NCBI RefSeq assembly: GCF_010119545.1
Contig: NZ_JAAEAA010000005.1
Span: 1 to 64,000, forward strand
Source of the DNA: Pontibacter fetidus
GTDB lineage: Bacteria > Bacteroidota > Bacteroidia > Cytophagales > Hymenobacteraceae
DNA: 64,000 nucleotides
Reading direction: 5' to 3'
Below the pieces are notes generated by a model. It made no database searches and was not told the origin of the DNA. It saw only the letters and a program-made list of their open reading frames with translations. The position numbers were made by a program, and so were the translations under genes. Below, in pieces: positions 25,485 through 35,038 of this stretch (positions are counted from its first letter, which is position 1; each line of letters starts with the position of its first letter).

Positions 25485-26692
25485 GGTATATCGGGATGCT
25501 GGTGGTCTGTACGGTGGCTACAACATCCATGGCGCAAACTACAACTACCACCACTACTACCAGCGGCCGCAAAGTGCGCGAACTATCGCCGACGGAGGTA
25601 AACATACTGGGCAGCTACTATAGCCAGACCGGGGAACACTCGCCGGTAACGGGCGGTATTGGCACCGAAGAACTGACCGACGTTACGCCAACCATCATTG
25701 TAAATGTGCCGCTGGATACGGTAACCAACCTCAACGTAAACTTCGGAATGGATTTCTATAGTTCGGCTTCTACGGACGAGATCGACTATAACGTATCTTC
25801 GGCATCCAGCTCTGATACCCGCACGCACCTGAATGTGGGCATAAGTCGCAGCAACAATGCCCGCCGCACTATAAAAGGCATTACTATTGGTGGCTCTAAC
25901 GAGTATGATTACAAGTCGCTGTCGGTAGGAGTGAACTGGGCTAAAACTTCGGTAGATGGTAACCGCGAACTGGCATTAGGGGCACTGGCCTTTTTTGATA
26001 CTTGGTCGCTTATTTACCCGATAGAATTGCGCGGACAGGGAGACTTGCTCAGCACCGACAAACGCCAATCCTATAGTTTGTCGGCTACACTTTCGCAGGT
26101 CATCAACCAGAAAATGCAGGCAGCCCTTTCATCCGATATTGTGTACCAGACCGGTCTGCTTTCTACGCCATTCCACAGGGTATATTTTAGGGAACAGGAA
26201 TTACCTGACATAGAGAGGTTGCCCGATAACCGCTACAAATACCCGGTAGGGCTACGGTTTAATTACTATACTTCTGATTACCTGACCATGCGCTTCTTTT
26301 ACCGGTTTTATGCCGATAGCTGGGGTATGACTGCCAATACTGTGGAACTGGAAACACCAATCAAAATAGGCCCGTTCTTCTCGTTTTACCCATTCTACCG
26401 CTACCATACCCAAACTGCAGTCGATTATTTTGCGCCTTACCGGGAACATGAAACGTCAGAAGAATTCTATACTTCAGACTATGACCTGGCTGGGCTAAAC
26501 AGCCATAAGGCCGGACTAGGCGTGCGCTATTCGCCGCTGGAAGGTATCACACATTTCGGATTGCCTTTTTCGCGCAAAACAACGCAGTTTAAAAGTATAG
26601 AAGTACGGGGCGGTAACTACTGGCGCAGCGACGGACTGAATGCCTTTATCATCAGTGCCGATCTGGGCTTTACCATTCCAGGCTCTAAGTAA
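25475..26692 (+). CDS. DUF3570 outer-membrane-type protein
   Basis: A 405-residue protein: signal peptide 1-20, a Thr-run (TTTTTTTTSG) after it, then a long series of alternating amphipathic strands with aromatic girdles (for example LRFNYYTSDYLTMRFFYRFY), ending in a strand rather than a fixed motif, consistent with an outer-membrane beta-barrel. It overlaps the DUF4266 gene by 10 nt and is very probably its partner. Together with thioredoxin and ApbE this is a recurring set in Bacteroidota and some Proteobacteria (recollection). Confidence 0.85.
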   Translation: MQLRYIGMLVVCTVATTSMAQTTTTTTTTSGRKVRELSPTEVNILGSYYSQTGEHSPVTGGIGTEELTDVTPTIIVNVPLDTVTNLNVNFGMDFYSSASTDEIDYNVSSASSSDTRTHLNVGISRSNNARRTIKGITIGGSNEYDYKSLSVGVNWAKTSVDGNRELALGALAFFDTWSLIYPIELRGQGDLLSTDKRQSYSLSATLSQVINQKMQAALSSDIVYQTGLLSTPFHRVYFREQELPDIERLPDNRYKYPVGLRFNYYTSDYLTMRFFYRFYADSWGMTANTVELETPIKIGPFFSFYPFYRYHTQTAVDYFAPYREHETSEEFYTSDYDLAGLNSHKAGLGVRYSPLEGITHFGLPFSRKTTQFKSIEVRGGNYWRSDGLNAFIISADLGFTIPGSK

Positions 26693-26693
26693 A

Positions 26694-27311
26694 TTATACT
26701 TCAGAGAAAGCAAACAACATTTCTCGGCCTATCTGCATAACACGCTTTCGGTAAGTTTCGGCTTCTTGCGGCGTGTTGTCTGCTGCTTTAGGGTCGGAGT
26801 AAGTAATGGCGATGCGCTTTTCTGCGCCCGACACAAACGGGCAATTTTCATCCGCATCGGAGCAGGTCATTATCGCACAAAAGTCAGCACTTGGGTTGGC
26901 CACATCATCAAACCGTTTCGACCATACTTCTATAGTTGAGGCATCAAGGCTATAGTTTACTTTGTACTTCGGATTTATAGTTTCAGCGCCTTTCTCAATC
27001 TCAAATCCAAGCTCCTGCATGGCCAGCACCGCAGCGGGGTAAAAAGCAGTTGCTTCTGTGCCGCCTGAGTAAGTTTTTACATTTGGGATATTATAGTTGG
27101 CAGCAGCGGCCTGCGCCCATAGTTGCGCCATATGGCTGCGGCGCGAGTTGTGCGTGCAGATAAACACCAGGTTTATAGTTTGGCCGATGTCTTGCTTCTG
27201 TTTGATATAGTTTGTAAGCTTTTTTAAAAGCTCTTTTCGTTCTTCTGATATCTGGTCGAAAGTTTGCGTAAGGTCAGCTATAGTTTGGGCGAGGGTTGGT
27301 TTAAAGCTCAT
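26694..27311 (-). CDS. arsC: Arsenate reductase, LMW-phosphatase type
   Basis: A 205-residue protein with phosphatase P-loop CTHNSRRSH (Cys52 nucleophile), Arg in the loop, and a later Cys pair in [12 protein letters not shown] that would resolve the disulfide. This is the low-molecular-weight phosphatase/thioredoxin-coupled arsenate reductase class, with an extra N-terminal helical stretch of about 45 residues. Last gene of the arsR-arsM-acr3-arsC operon. It overlaps acr3 by 4 nt (ATGA type), showing translational coupling. Confidence 0.9.
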   Translation of the reverse strand: MSFKPTLAQTIADLTQTFDQISEERKELLKKLTNYIKQKQDIGQTINLVFICTHNSRRSHMAQLWAQAAAANYNIPNVKTYSGGTEATAFYPAAVLAMQELGFEIEKGAETINPKYKVNYSLDASTIEVWSKRFDDVANPSADFCAIMTCSDADENCPFVSGAEKRIAITYSDPKAADNTPQEAETYRKRVMQIGREMLFAFSEV

Positions 27312-28387
27312 GCTGTTTCTTTGGTGAGTTTGTTGCTGTATAGTTTACGACGTAGCCAGAAAGCTACATTTACCAGCGCAATCAGGGCCGGTACTTCCAC
27401 CAGCGGGCCTACTACCCCGGCAAACGCCTGACCCGAGTTAAGTCCGAATACCGCGATGGCTACCGCTATGGCAAGTTCAAAATTGTTGCCTGCCGCCGTA
27501 AACGCCACTGATGCATTCTCAGAATAATCAGCGCCTGCTGTCTTACCAACTATAAAGCTTACTAAAAACATCACGGCAAAGTAAATGACCAGCGGCACGG
27601 CAATACGCAACACATCAAACGGAATCGTTACGATCAACTCACCTTTCAGACTGAACATTACCACTATAGTAAACAGCAGCGCTATTAAGGTGATAGGGGA
27701 GATGGCGGGCAGGAATTTGGTCTGGTACCATTCATGGCCTTTTAGTGGCACCAGTATTACCCTGCTTAACACACCCAGCAAAAATGGAATACCTAAGTAA
27801 ATCGCTACACTCTCAGCAATAACACTGATAGAGATATCAACTATAGCTCCTTCAAAACCGAATAAAGGCGGCAGCTTGGTAATGAACAGCCATGCATAGA
27901 AACTATACAAAAACACCTGGAAAATACTGTTGATCGCTACAAGCCCGGCAGCATATTCGCGGCTCCCGTCGGCCAGGTCGTTCCACACCAATACCATCGC
28001 AATGCAGCGTGCCAAACCAATAAGTATAAGACCGGTCATGTACTCGGGGTAGTCGCGCAGGAAGGTAATGGCAAGTATAAACATCAGCAGCGGCCCAATC
28101 ACCCAGTTCAGCAGCAGCGATAAGCCAATCACTTTTACATTACCGAACACCTTTGGCAGCAACCTATAGTTTACCTTGGCCAGCGGCGGGTACATCATCA
28201 AAATTAAACCAATAGCAATGGGTATGTTGGTAGTGCCGCTGGAAAGGGAATTGATGTAGCCCGAACTGTCGGGGATAAAATAGCCTATCGCCACGCCGAT
28301 CAGCATCGCCAGGAAGATCCAGAGAGTAAGGTAGCTGTCTAAAAAGCCCAGTTTTTTCCGGTTGTGGGCAGGTGCGCAATGTTCCAT
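27308..28387 (-). CDS. acr3: Arsenite efflux permease, ACR3 family
   Basis: A 359-residue carrier with ten predicted helices. The ACR3 signature [16 protein letters not shown] (with the conserved Cys) is near 120-135, and [16 protein letters not shown] near 152. It extrudes arsenite made by ArsC. It begins [17 protein letters not shown], the usual ACR3 start. The gap to arsM is 26 nt. Confidence 0.93.
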   Translation of the reverse strand: MEHCAPAHNRKKLGFLDSYLTLWIFLAMLIGVAIGYFIPDSSGYINSLSSGTTNIPIAIGLILMMYPPLAKVNYRLLPKVFGNVKVIGLSLLLNWVIGPLLMFILAITFLRDYPEYMTGLILIGLARCIAMVLVWNDLADGSREYAAGLVAINSIFQVFLYSFYAWLFITKLPPLFGFEGAIVDISISVIAESVAIYLGIPFLLGVLSRVILVPLKGHEWYQTKFLPAISPITLIALLFTIVVMFSLKGELIVTIPFDVLRIAVPLVIYFAVMFLVSFIVGKTAGADYSENASVAFTAAGNNFELAIAVAIAVFGLNSGQAFAGVVGPLVEVPALIALVNVAFWLRRKLYSNKLTKETA

Positions 28388-28413
28388 GGTTGGATGTAAG
28401 AGTGTGTTATAGT

Positions 28414-29316
28414 TTAAAGTAAAGCTGGCGCGGAAGTAACTTCCACACCATTTTTTGCTCCTTTACAAAAGCGGTATTTAACAGCACCCGGTGCGCAGCA
28501 AGCCGCTTCGGCAGGTTTGTCGCCGTAAACTGTTATGCTGAAAATGCCGGTGTTGCTCTCCCGAAACTGCTTGATACCCGCTTCGTCCAGGTAATCTTTC
28601 AGGATCTCGTCAGGCAATTGTATGGCTTTTTCTTTCTGCACCGTAATATTGGTAAAACCGGCGTGGCGGATAATGTCCAGGTAAGCATCTTTCTGAATGG
28701 CACCTGACACACAACCCGCATACATCTCGGCATCGTTTACCAAGCCGGCAGGTAGGTTGCCCACCAATACCACATCCGAAATACTAAAATGGCCGCCTGG
28801 CTTTAACACACGGAAAGTCTCAGCAAAGGCTTTTTGCTTATCGGGCACCAGGTTCAGTACACAGTTACTGATCACCACATCTACACGGTTGGCAGCTAAT
28901 GGCAGGTCTTCGATCTCACCTTGTCTAAATTCTACATTGTTAAAGTTCAGCTTTTCGGCATTGTCGCGAGCTTTCGCAATCATGGCTTCAGTCATGTCTA
29001 CACCTATTACTTTGCCAGTTTCGCCAACTATGGCGCGGGCTACAAAGCAGTCGTTGCCGGCACCAGAGCCAAGGTCCAGCACCACATCGCCTTTCTTGAT
29101 CTGGGCAAACTCAGTTGGCACGCCACAGCCTAAACCTAAATCAGCATCAGGGTTATAACCTTCCAGTTCGGTATAGTTGTCAGCGAAAATGGCGTAGTCT
29201 ACGGTGCAGCAGCCGGTGGCGCCACAGCACGAGGCTTCGTTTTGCTCTTTGCTTTGCAGGGCAATCTCGCTGTACTTGTCTTTTACTATTTTTTTTAATT
29301 CTTCTGCGTTATTCAT
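28414..29316 (-). CDS. arsM: Arsenite methyltransferase ArsM
   Basis: A 300-residue SAM-dependent methyltransferase. It has the N-terminal Cys cluster SCCGATGCC (near 29-37), motif [15 protein letters not shown] (near 82), the arsenic-binding Cys in [10 protein letters not shown] (near 148) and in MYAGCVSGA (near 198), and a C-terminal Cys-containing tail. It converts As(III) to methylated, partly volatile forms. I place the start at ATG 29316, three codons inside a longer TTG-initiated frame. A match to the arsR operator lies 21 nt upstream of this start. Confidence 0.92.
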   Translation of the reverse strand: MNNAEELKKIVKDKYSEIALQSKEQNEASCCGATGCCTVDYAIFADNYTELEGYNPDADLGLGCGVPTEFAQIKKGDVVLDLGSGAGNDCFVARAIVGETGKVIGVDMTEAMIAKARDNAEKLNFNNVEFRQGEIEDLPLAANRVDVVISNCVLNLVPDKQKAFAETFRVLKPGGHFSISDVVLVGNLPAGLVNDAEMYAGCVSGAIQKDAYLDIIRHAGFTNITVQKEKAIQLPDEILKDYLDEAGIKQFRESNTGIFSITVYGDKPAEAACCAPGAVKYRFCKGAKNGVEVTSAPALL

Positions 29317-29336
29317 GGTCTTCAAAATTAAGTTTT

Positions 29337-29352
29337 ATCGGTATTTTACGAT
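29337..29352 (-). promoter_or_regulatory. Second ArsR operator, upstream of arsM
   Basis: ATCGGTATTTTACGAT matches the perfect palindrome upstream of arsR in 13 of 16 positions, with both ATCG/CGAT ends kept. Its position in the arsR-arsM gap suggests separate control of arsM-acr3-arsC. Confidence 0.65.
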
Positions 29353-29370
29353 CAATTATTCTAAATTTTT

Positions 29371-29703
29371 TTAGCAGCAACTAGTGCCGCACAATGTATA
29401 GCTGGCAAAGATCTGTTGCATCAGTAACTGGGCATGTTTCCAGGCTTCTGCATCAATACAATAGCAAACTTTTTTGCCATCAATATCACCTTTAATCAAC
29501 CCAGCTTCTTTCAGCTCTTTTAAATGCTGCGAAACTGTAGACTGCGACAGTGGCAGTTCTTCTACAATGTCGCCGCAGATGCACGAGTTGCGCTCCAGCA
29601 AAATGCGAAGGATGGCTACACGTGCCGGGTGCGCCAGTGCTTTGGCGTAGGTGGCCAGCGTCAGGTCTGCCTCGGTAAATGCTTCTGTTTTAGTAGTTCC
29701 CAT
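29371..29703 (-). CDS. arsR: ArsR/SmtB-family repressor
   Basis: A 110-residue winged-helix regulator: [46 protein letters not shown] is the ArsR DNA-binding core. A Cys pair (CIC near 42-44) and a C-terminal LCGTSCC give a plausible As(III) site. It heads the operon and is expected to release its operator when arsenite binds. Confidence 0.93.
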   Translation of the reverse strand: MGTTKTEAFTEADLTLATYAKALAHPARVAILRILLERNSCICGDIVEELPLSQSTVSQHLKELKEAGLIKGDIDGKKVCYCIDAEAWKHAQLLMQQIFASYTLCGTSCC

Positions 29704-29719
29704 TGTAAGTGTCTTTCTA

Positions 29720-29735
29720 ATCGTAATATTACGAT
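29720..29735 (-). promoter_or_regulatory. ArsR operator, upstream of arsR
   Basis: ATCGTAATATTACGAT is a perfect 16-bp palindrome, 16 nt upstream of the arsR start. Its near copy upstream of arsM supports a role as ArsR-binding site. AT-rich sequence beyond it (29737-29780) should hold the promoter. Confidence 0.75.
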
Positions 29736-29853
29736 GATAAAAATAAAAAGTAAAGTATCAGCACATATTTATTTTTGAAAGCGTAATAATCCGGTCTATA
29801 GTTGGCTTTGAAAGAAGGATATTTTGCTTGTAGCAGTAAAAAAATAAGGAGGT

Positions 29854-30519
29854 TTAGAAACTATAGTTTGCAAAAAGGCCACAATTTATAGTTGCCATCG
29901 TTTGCTTATAGCGGGTTGTTTTGCCCTGCGCATCGGTTATCTCAAACGTTGACCTCGTAGAGATTACACCTGTCTCAAAACCGATACCGAATTGGTTCAG
30001 GTCTACCTGTACACCCGAGTGCAGGCCATACGCAAAAGCAAAACCGTTATCCGCAGGGCGGTTTATAGTTCCGTAAAGGGTGTTTACCTGCAAACGGGCA
30101 GAGCGGCTGAAAGCGGAACCCAACGAACCTTTTACATAGAAAAACCCATCCCGGGCAATAAAGCGATACTCGGCATCTGCCATCACAAACACTGATTGCC
30201 ACGGTTTGCTGCTTTTGTCGGTTACCAGTTCGTCCGCAGGGTCTGCAAATTTATCCATGTCAAAAGTGTTGCGGCGCCAGGCAAGAGTAGCGCCTGCAAA
30301 TAAGCGCTCTTTTATGCTTCTGAGGTAACTAACCTGAAACATGCTGCCCTCTTTCGCGAAAGGCGGGTAATCTTCTTCGAAATTGGTGTTATTGAAATCG
30401 CCGGTAGGGTAGGCGCCCCCATACTGTATCCTGATTCCGGAACGGTAAGCCAGCGAATCCTGGGCTGTGGCAGCGAAACCAGACAGCAACAGGCACAAAC
30501 CAAATAGAAGTGTTTTCAT
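29854..30519 (-). CDS. Outer-membrane beta-barrel protein
   Basis: A 221-residue protein with signal peptide 1-19 (ends ATAQ) and alternating strands with aromatic ends (RIQYGGAYPTG, FYVKGSLGSAFS, GLFANYSF), finishing with an aromatic residue as OMP_b-brl proteins do. About eight strands. Function unknown. It lies 14 nt downstream of a lipoprotein gene on the same strand, likely one transcript. Confidence 0.75.
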   Translation of the reverse strand: MKTLLFGLCLLLSGFAATAQDSLAYRSGIRIQYGGAYPTGDFNNTNFEEDYPPFAKEGSMFQVSYLRSIKERLFAGATLAWRRNTFDMDKFADPADELVTDKSSKPWQSVFVMADAEYRFIARDGFFYVKGSLGSAFSRSARLQVNTLYGTINRPADNGFAFAYGLHSGVQVDLNQFGIGFETGVISTRSTFEITDAQGKTTRYKQTMATINCGLFANYSF

Positions 30520-30533
30520 AGGGCTGAGGTATC

Positions 30534-31250
30534 TTAGAAAGTAACCTGGTAGTTTATCGTTTGGCCCGGCGTTAGGGTCACGGTTTCTGACGTAACAGTT
30601 TCGACACCGCTTTTGCGCTTATAAGTGCGGATGGTTACCTGCTGGTTGGCGGCAATGGCAAACGTTTGCGCTGTTACATTTCGATGCCAGAAAATCCCCG
30701 GAACACAGGTGGAAGGATCATCTGCTGCACCGGCATCAACTATAAAATCTGTTGTCAGGTTATCACCGGTTTGCATGGCTGCTGTGTTAAGTGCCTGTAC
30801 CTGCACAAACGCTTTCCGGGGAATGTTATAGTTTACTGCCAAAGTTGTATCGCGTTTTAGTCTGTAGTAAGCCAGTAACCGTTGCGAGCCGGAACAGGTC
30901 AGGTATTTGCTGGTATCGAGGTGGGCATACACGTTCATTTCGCCAAAACTTCCATCTGCGTTTCCGATTTCATCATCCCGCATCAGGAAGCGCAATTCAA
31001 AATTACCGTTCGCATCCGTGGTGGCAACAGCCTTTCGGCGCTTAAAGCTGGAAAACATCGAGAACTCTTCGTAGCGTACCTCTAGCATCACACCGCCCAG
31101 CGGTTTGCTGCGGTCGTCGGTGGTAAGGCGGCCTTTAATTACCGTGCAGGAACCAGGACAGTATTTACTGATGAAATCTTCAGTTTCGGTGTGGCAACTG
31201 CTGAGTGTAAGCAAAATGGATGTGTACAGCAACAGTAGTTTTGTTTTCAT
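30534..31250 (-). CDS. Lipoprotein with CarboxypepD_reg-like domain
   Basis: A 238-residue precursor with lipobox LSSC (Cys about 19). An N-terminal Ig-like regulatory domain (CTVIKGRLTTDDRSKPLGGVMLEV..ATTDANGNFELRF), the CarboxypepD_reg/SusE-type beta-sandwich common in surface lipoproteins of the phylum, is followed by a second beta-rich half. It probably pairs with the barrel encoded downstream. Confidence 0.7.
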   Translation of the reverse strand: MKTKLLLLYTSILLTLSSCHTETEDFISKYCPGSCTVIKGRLTTDDRSKPLGGVMLEVRYEEFSMFSSFKRRKAVATTDANGNFELRFLMRDDEIGNADGSFGEMNVYAHLDTSKYLTCSGSQRLLAYYRLKRDTTLAVNYNIPRKAFVQVQALNTAAMQTGDNLTTDFIVDAGAADDPSTCVPGIFWHRNVTAQTFAIAANQQVTIRTYKRKSGVETVTSETVTLTPGQTINYQVTF

Positions 31251-31314
31251 CTGGCAGGGGTTAAGTTGGTTCGCAGATGAAATATAGTTATTACACTATA
31301 AAATTACAAAATGC

Positions 31315-31596
31315 TTATTTCAGCAGGTCTTTGTGCTGGGGGTTCTTCTGGATGTACTTTGCCACCACAGGGCAGGTAGCTATTACAAGGTAGCCATTGT
31401 CGCGGGCAAAACAAAGGCCTTCCTCAATCAGTTGCTGCGCTATGCCTTTGCCACGTGCCGACTCGGGTACAAAGGTGTGCGTAAAATCTATTTCCTTCTC
31501 GGCAGGGCGGGCATACGCCAGCTCTGCTTCTTCGTCATTAGTCAGCGTAACGGTAAACTGCTGGTACTTTTCTTCGTGCACAATCTTTACATCCAT
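31315..31596 (-). CDS. GNAT-like N-acetyltransferase (short, YidJ/NATD1 type)
   Basis: A 93-residue minimal acetyltransferase domain: ELAYARPAEKEIDFTHTFVPESARGKGIAQQLIEEGL contains the acetyl-CoA loop (RGKGIA), followed by ATCPVVAKYIQKNPQ. This is the Acetyltransf_CG group. Substrate unknown. Confidence 0.82.
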   Translation of the reverse strand: MDVKIVHEEKYQQFTVTLTNDEEAELAYARPAEKEIDFTHTFVPESARGKGIAQQLIEEGLCFARDNGYLVIATCPVVAKYIQKNPQHKDLLK

Positions 31597-31893
31597 CTGT
31601 CAAATTATATACTCCACCTTACGATTTAAAAACAGCCAGGTTAAGTCAGTATAGTTACCCCACTTGCTGCACTGCACTTTTAGGTGACTTTCTTAATTGG
31701 ATACCAGAGTAAAATGTGCCTTCTCTAATCTGTAAATACAATTGGTAAAACTTTGTTAAGTTATATACAACAAAAGAAAATTATTATAGTATAAGACCAA
31801 TATTGAATTATTTCACAAAAAAATATAATTTTTATAGTTTTCAGTATAGTGCTAATCCTTCGCTATAATCTAAGATATTAAGTTAGTCTTAAA

Positions 31894-33558
31894 ATGAGTC
31901 AAACGTTACTTCTCGAACCGGTTAGCAAGCGGTCAGTTCCTGCAAAATCTCAAAATACACCAACCAGACAGTTCAGTTTCCGGAGCCATGCCGGCCTGCT
32001 GTTAGTAACCGGGTGTGCGTTACAGTGCTTGGTTATAACCCTGGGCGTGCGGGTAGCATTAGCCGGCAGCTACACCACCGACCTTGTAGGCCTCGAAACC
32101 AATGTTATTTATAGTATACAAAACCTGCTCGCAAATGGCAAGCTCTACAACAACCCAGGTCTTGTGCCTTTTTCCATTACACAATACACGCCGCTTTATT
32201 ACTATATCTGTGCTGCTATTGCCAAACTAACTATAGTTAACCCTTTTACCGACATACACCAGCTGTATGTTATCGGCCGCACGGTTAATATTTTTATAAA
32301 TGCTTTCACGTCGGTGGCGGTCTTTCTTATAGTTCGCAGGTTTATACAGGCAAACTATGCAGTGGCTGCCATTGCTTCCTTTACAGCTTTTATAGTGCAG
32401 TACGGGCATGATTATGCTGTGCGGCCAGACTCGCTGCACGATGCGCTGGCTGTGTGGGCTGTTTTTGTTATGCTCCTGTACCTGGAGAAGCGCGGGGAAG
32501 GAAACTATAGTTTCAGTATACTGGCAAGTGCAATTGGGCTGAGTGTATTAGCCATTTTCGCGAAGCAAAGCGGTATCCAGATGCCCCTTATTCTGGGAGG
32601 TTTTCTGCTTGTTACGGCCGACTGGCGGGGATTAACGATAGCTATAGGTACAGGCATAGTTACCTGCGGATTGCTGTTACTGCTTTTTATGCAACTATAC
32701 GGCGATGCTTTTTTACAGAATGTAGTAGGTGGTGTAGCCAATGGTATAAGTGTAAAAGAGTATGTGCGTGTTATTTTAAAGGCCGATGTTCCGAGGGATA
32801 TTCCGCTCGTTATCCTGAAGCTGATTATTCCGACTGGCATTGCTTTGTATTTCAGTTTTAAGGAGTGGCTTGTTCTTAAAGGTCCGCTGGTTGGGCGGTT
32901 CCTGGCATTTGCAACGCTGGGTACTATCGGTTTTGCAACGCTTACCGCCCTTAAAGTAGGCTCAACAATGCAGTATTATTACGTAGCGCAGGTGCTTACC
33001 ATGTTGCTGGTTATCTATAGTTTGTGGGGCAACCATAAAATTTTTAAAGTCAAACAACTCAGCAAAGCTAAAAAGCTGGCAGGTGGATTTTTACTTGCAT
33101 TGCTGCTCTTGCAGGTATCTGAGAATGTACGCAACGTAAAGTACAACTTGGCCACAGACTGGAAACCCGAAACAAAAGACGTAATGCGCCTGCAACAATT
33201 TCTGGAGCAGGAAGAAAAACTACAGCCCGGCGAATTGCTGTTTGCCAATGTGGCCGCTGCCGACCGGGAAGGGATCAACAATTTTATGTACCGCCATGCC
33301 GTTGTGCCGCAGCTCGAAATCATGGAATTTTCGACGGGGCCGCTAAGCGTTTTCGGGTACAGCCAACTGGAGCAGCAACTACACAACGGAACTATAAAAT
33401 ACCTGATAGAGACAGAACCTGCCTACGAGTTTACCATACTGCCTAACCTGCAAACTATAAAACAGCGCTACTATACCCTTATTATGCGGGTGGGGAACTA
33501 TAGGGTGTACAGGTACCAGGCAAACCCTGGCAGTTACAAAGCGCACTTATCACACTAA
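31894..33558 (+). CDS. GT-C-fold glycosyltransferase-like membrane protein (GT39/PMT type)
   Basis: A 554-residue protein with about 11 membrane helices. The first luminal/periplasmic loop carries TDLVGLETNVIYS (acidic residues where GT-C enzymes bind metal or acceptor) and the C-terminal 130 residues are soluble. This is the plan of ArnT/PMT-like transferases that take sugars from polyprenyl phosphate. The next two genes (GT2, GtrA) supply and flip such a donor, which supports this. Exact sugar and acceptor unknown. Confidence 0.7.
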   Translation: MSQTLLLEPVSKRSVPAKSQNTPTRQFSFRSHAGLLLVTGCALQCLVITLGVRVALAGSYTTDLVGLETNVIYSIQNLLANGKLYNNPGLVPFSITQYTPLYYYICAAIAKLTIVNPFTDIHQLYVIGRTVNIFINAFTSVAVFLIVRRFIQANYAVAAIASFTAFIVQYGHDYAVRPDSLHDALAVWAVFVMLLYLEKRGEGNYSFSILASAIGLSVLAIFAKQSGIQMPLILGGFLLVTADWRGLTIAIGTGIVTCGLLLLLFMQLYGDAFLQNVVGGVANGISVKEYVRVILKADVPRDIPLVILKLIIPTGIALYFSFKEWLVLKGPLVGRFLAFATLGTIGFATLTALKVGSTMQYYYVAQVLTMLLVIYSLWGNHKIFKVKQLSKAKKLAGGFLLALLLLQVSENVRNVKYNLATDWKPETKDVMRLQQFLEQEEKLQPGELLFANVAAADREGINNFMYRHAVVPQLEIMEFSTGPLSVFGYSQLEQQLHNGTIKYLIETEPAYEFTILPNLQTIKQRYYTLIMRVGNYRVYRYQANPGSYKAHLSH

Positions 33559-33622
33559 AACGATAGGTAGCTTATAGTCCGATATTTAAAAAAGGTGTTA
33601 CACATTAACTTGTAATGCAACC

Positions 33623-34594
33623 ATGAGTAAACAGGAATTCGCAATTATTGCCCCATGCTTTAACGAAAATGTTACAGTTATTTCTTTTCTGAAAGAACTG
33701 GAAAGTGTGCTGCGGCAATTACCCTTCAGCTTTAAGGTAATTATCGTAGACGATGCCTCTACAGATAATACCCTGCACCTGTTGCAACAACTAAGGCTGA
33801 CATCTCCGAACGTGGAACTGACTATTTTATCGCTGAAGTATAATGCCGGGCACCAGGGCGCTATTTACCAGGGTTTGTTGTATGCGCGTAGCAGCAACTG
33901 CCAACGTTTTATAGTTATGGACTCTGACGGCGAAGACGACCCGGAGGCCATACGCGAACTGGTTTACGCCGACGATGAAGCTGATATTGTGAACGTAGTG
34001 CGTGGCCGCCGGAAAGAGAGTTTAACATTCCGATTTTCGTACCACATTTACAGGCTCATTTTTAAAGTAATTACCGGTCGCGTCATGAACTTCGGTAACT
34101 ATTGCATGATCAGTAACCGGGTGCTCGCTACCTCCTGCCACACCTCGTTCGTACATTTTGCAGCGCACCTTTCCAAGCAGCGGGTTAAAACAAAACAGAT
34201 CGTTTATAACCGGCGCAAACGCATCGACGGTAAATCAAAAATGAACCTGACCAGCCTGGTGCATCACGCTTTTAAATCGTTTGTAGAGTATGCCGAAGAC
34301 CTGCTGATGATGTTCCTGAAAATATTTGCTGTTATATCGGTTGCCTTTGCAGCGCTGATCGGGTATGTGCTTTACAAAAAGTTTATAACCCATGAGGCTA
34401 TACTTGGCTGGGCCAGTACGGTGTCGATTGGTTTGCTGAATGTAGCGCTGCTTTGCCTGGGCTTTTTTGTAATTGGTATTTTATTACTAAACATACTGGC
34501 TCGTAAGCGCCAGGACACAAGCGGTATTTACCAGGAAATAACCCCAAAGCAGGTGAAAAGTAAACAGGAATTTGTGTTTGAGGAGGTAGAGTAA
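33623..34594 (+). CDS. GT2 polyprenyl-phosphate glycosyltransferase (GtrB/DPM1-like)
   Basis: A 323-residue enzyme. GT-A domain 1-about 230 with VIIVDDASTDNTL (near 38), MDSDGEDDPE (DxD near 98) and QRV-like RVKTKQI. Two C-terminal helices (about 233-255, 270-295) anchor it to the membrane. It would load a sugar onto undecaprenyl/dolichyl-type phosphate. The start codon follows 64 nt after the GT-C gene, and the GtrA gene follows 11 nt downstream. Confidence 0.9.
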   Translation: MSKQEFAIIAPCFNENVTVISFLKELESVLRQLPFSFKVIIVDDASTDNTLHLLQQLRLTSPNVELTILSLKYNAGHQGAIYQGLLYARSSNCQRFIVMDSDGEDDPEAIRELVYADDEADIVNVVRGRRKESLTFRFSYHIYRLIFKVITGRVMNFGNYCMISNRVLATSCHTSFVHFAAHLSKQRVKTKQIVYNRRKRIDGKSKMNLTSLVHHAFKSFVEYAEDLLMMFLKIFAVISVAFAALIGYVLYKKFITHEAILGWASTVSIGLLNVALLCLGFFVIGILLLNILARKRQDTSGIYQEITPKQVKSKQEFVFEEVE

Positions 34595-34605
34595 AACCTG
34601 AACCT

Positions 34606-35034
34606 ATGCTGGTAAACATACCCCCTAAAATACTAAAGTTTGGACTGGCCGGTGTCATAAATACGGCCGTAGACTGGGCGCTATACTTTGCTATGGTGCA
34701 TACATTGCTGCCGGGTAACGAAGCTATAGCAAAACTAGCAGGCTCGGTAGGGGGAGTTACATCTGCGTTTGCGCTTAATGCGGGCTGGGTTTTTGCGGCC
34801 GCCTTTGCAATGCAGTGTAACCAGTATCAGACAACGTTTGGCAAGTTACGGTTTATTGGAGCCAAATACATGCAAACCGTACTGGTATACACCGCAGGTA
34901 TGCTTTTAAACCTGGTAGTATTTACGGCAGCCCGTTATGTTGCAACTCCTGAGCTTGTGGCACTACTGCTTGCAACGGCTTGTTCGTTTATAGTTAATTT
35001 TGCCTTGCTCAACAGGTTTGTATTTGTACGATAA
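34606..35034 (+). CDS. gtrA: GtrA-family membrane protein
   Basis: A 142-residue four-helix protein: KFGLAGVINTAVDWALYFAM (N-terminal GtrA signature), SAFALNAGWVF and a final helix ending NRFVFVR as in the family. GtrA-like proteins are proposed flippases for lipid-linked sugars. Completes a three-gene set with the GT-C and GT2 proteins. Confidence 0.9.
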   Translation: MLVNIPPKILKFGLAGVINTAVDWALYFAMVHTLLPGNEAIAKLAGSVGGVTSAFALNAGWVFAAAFAMQCNQYQTTFGKLRFIGAKYMQTVLVYTAGMLLNLVVFTAARYVATPELVALLLATACSFIVNFALLNRFVFVR

Positions 35035-35038
35035 TCAG

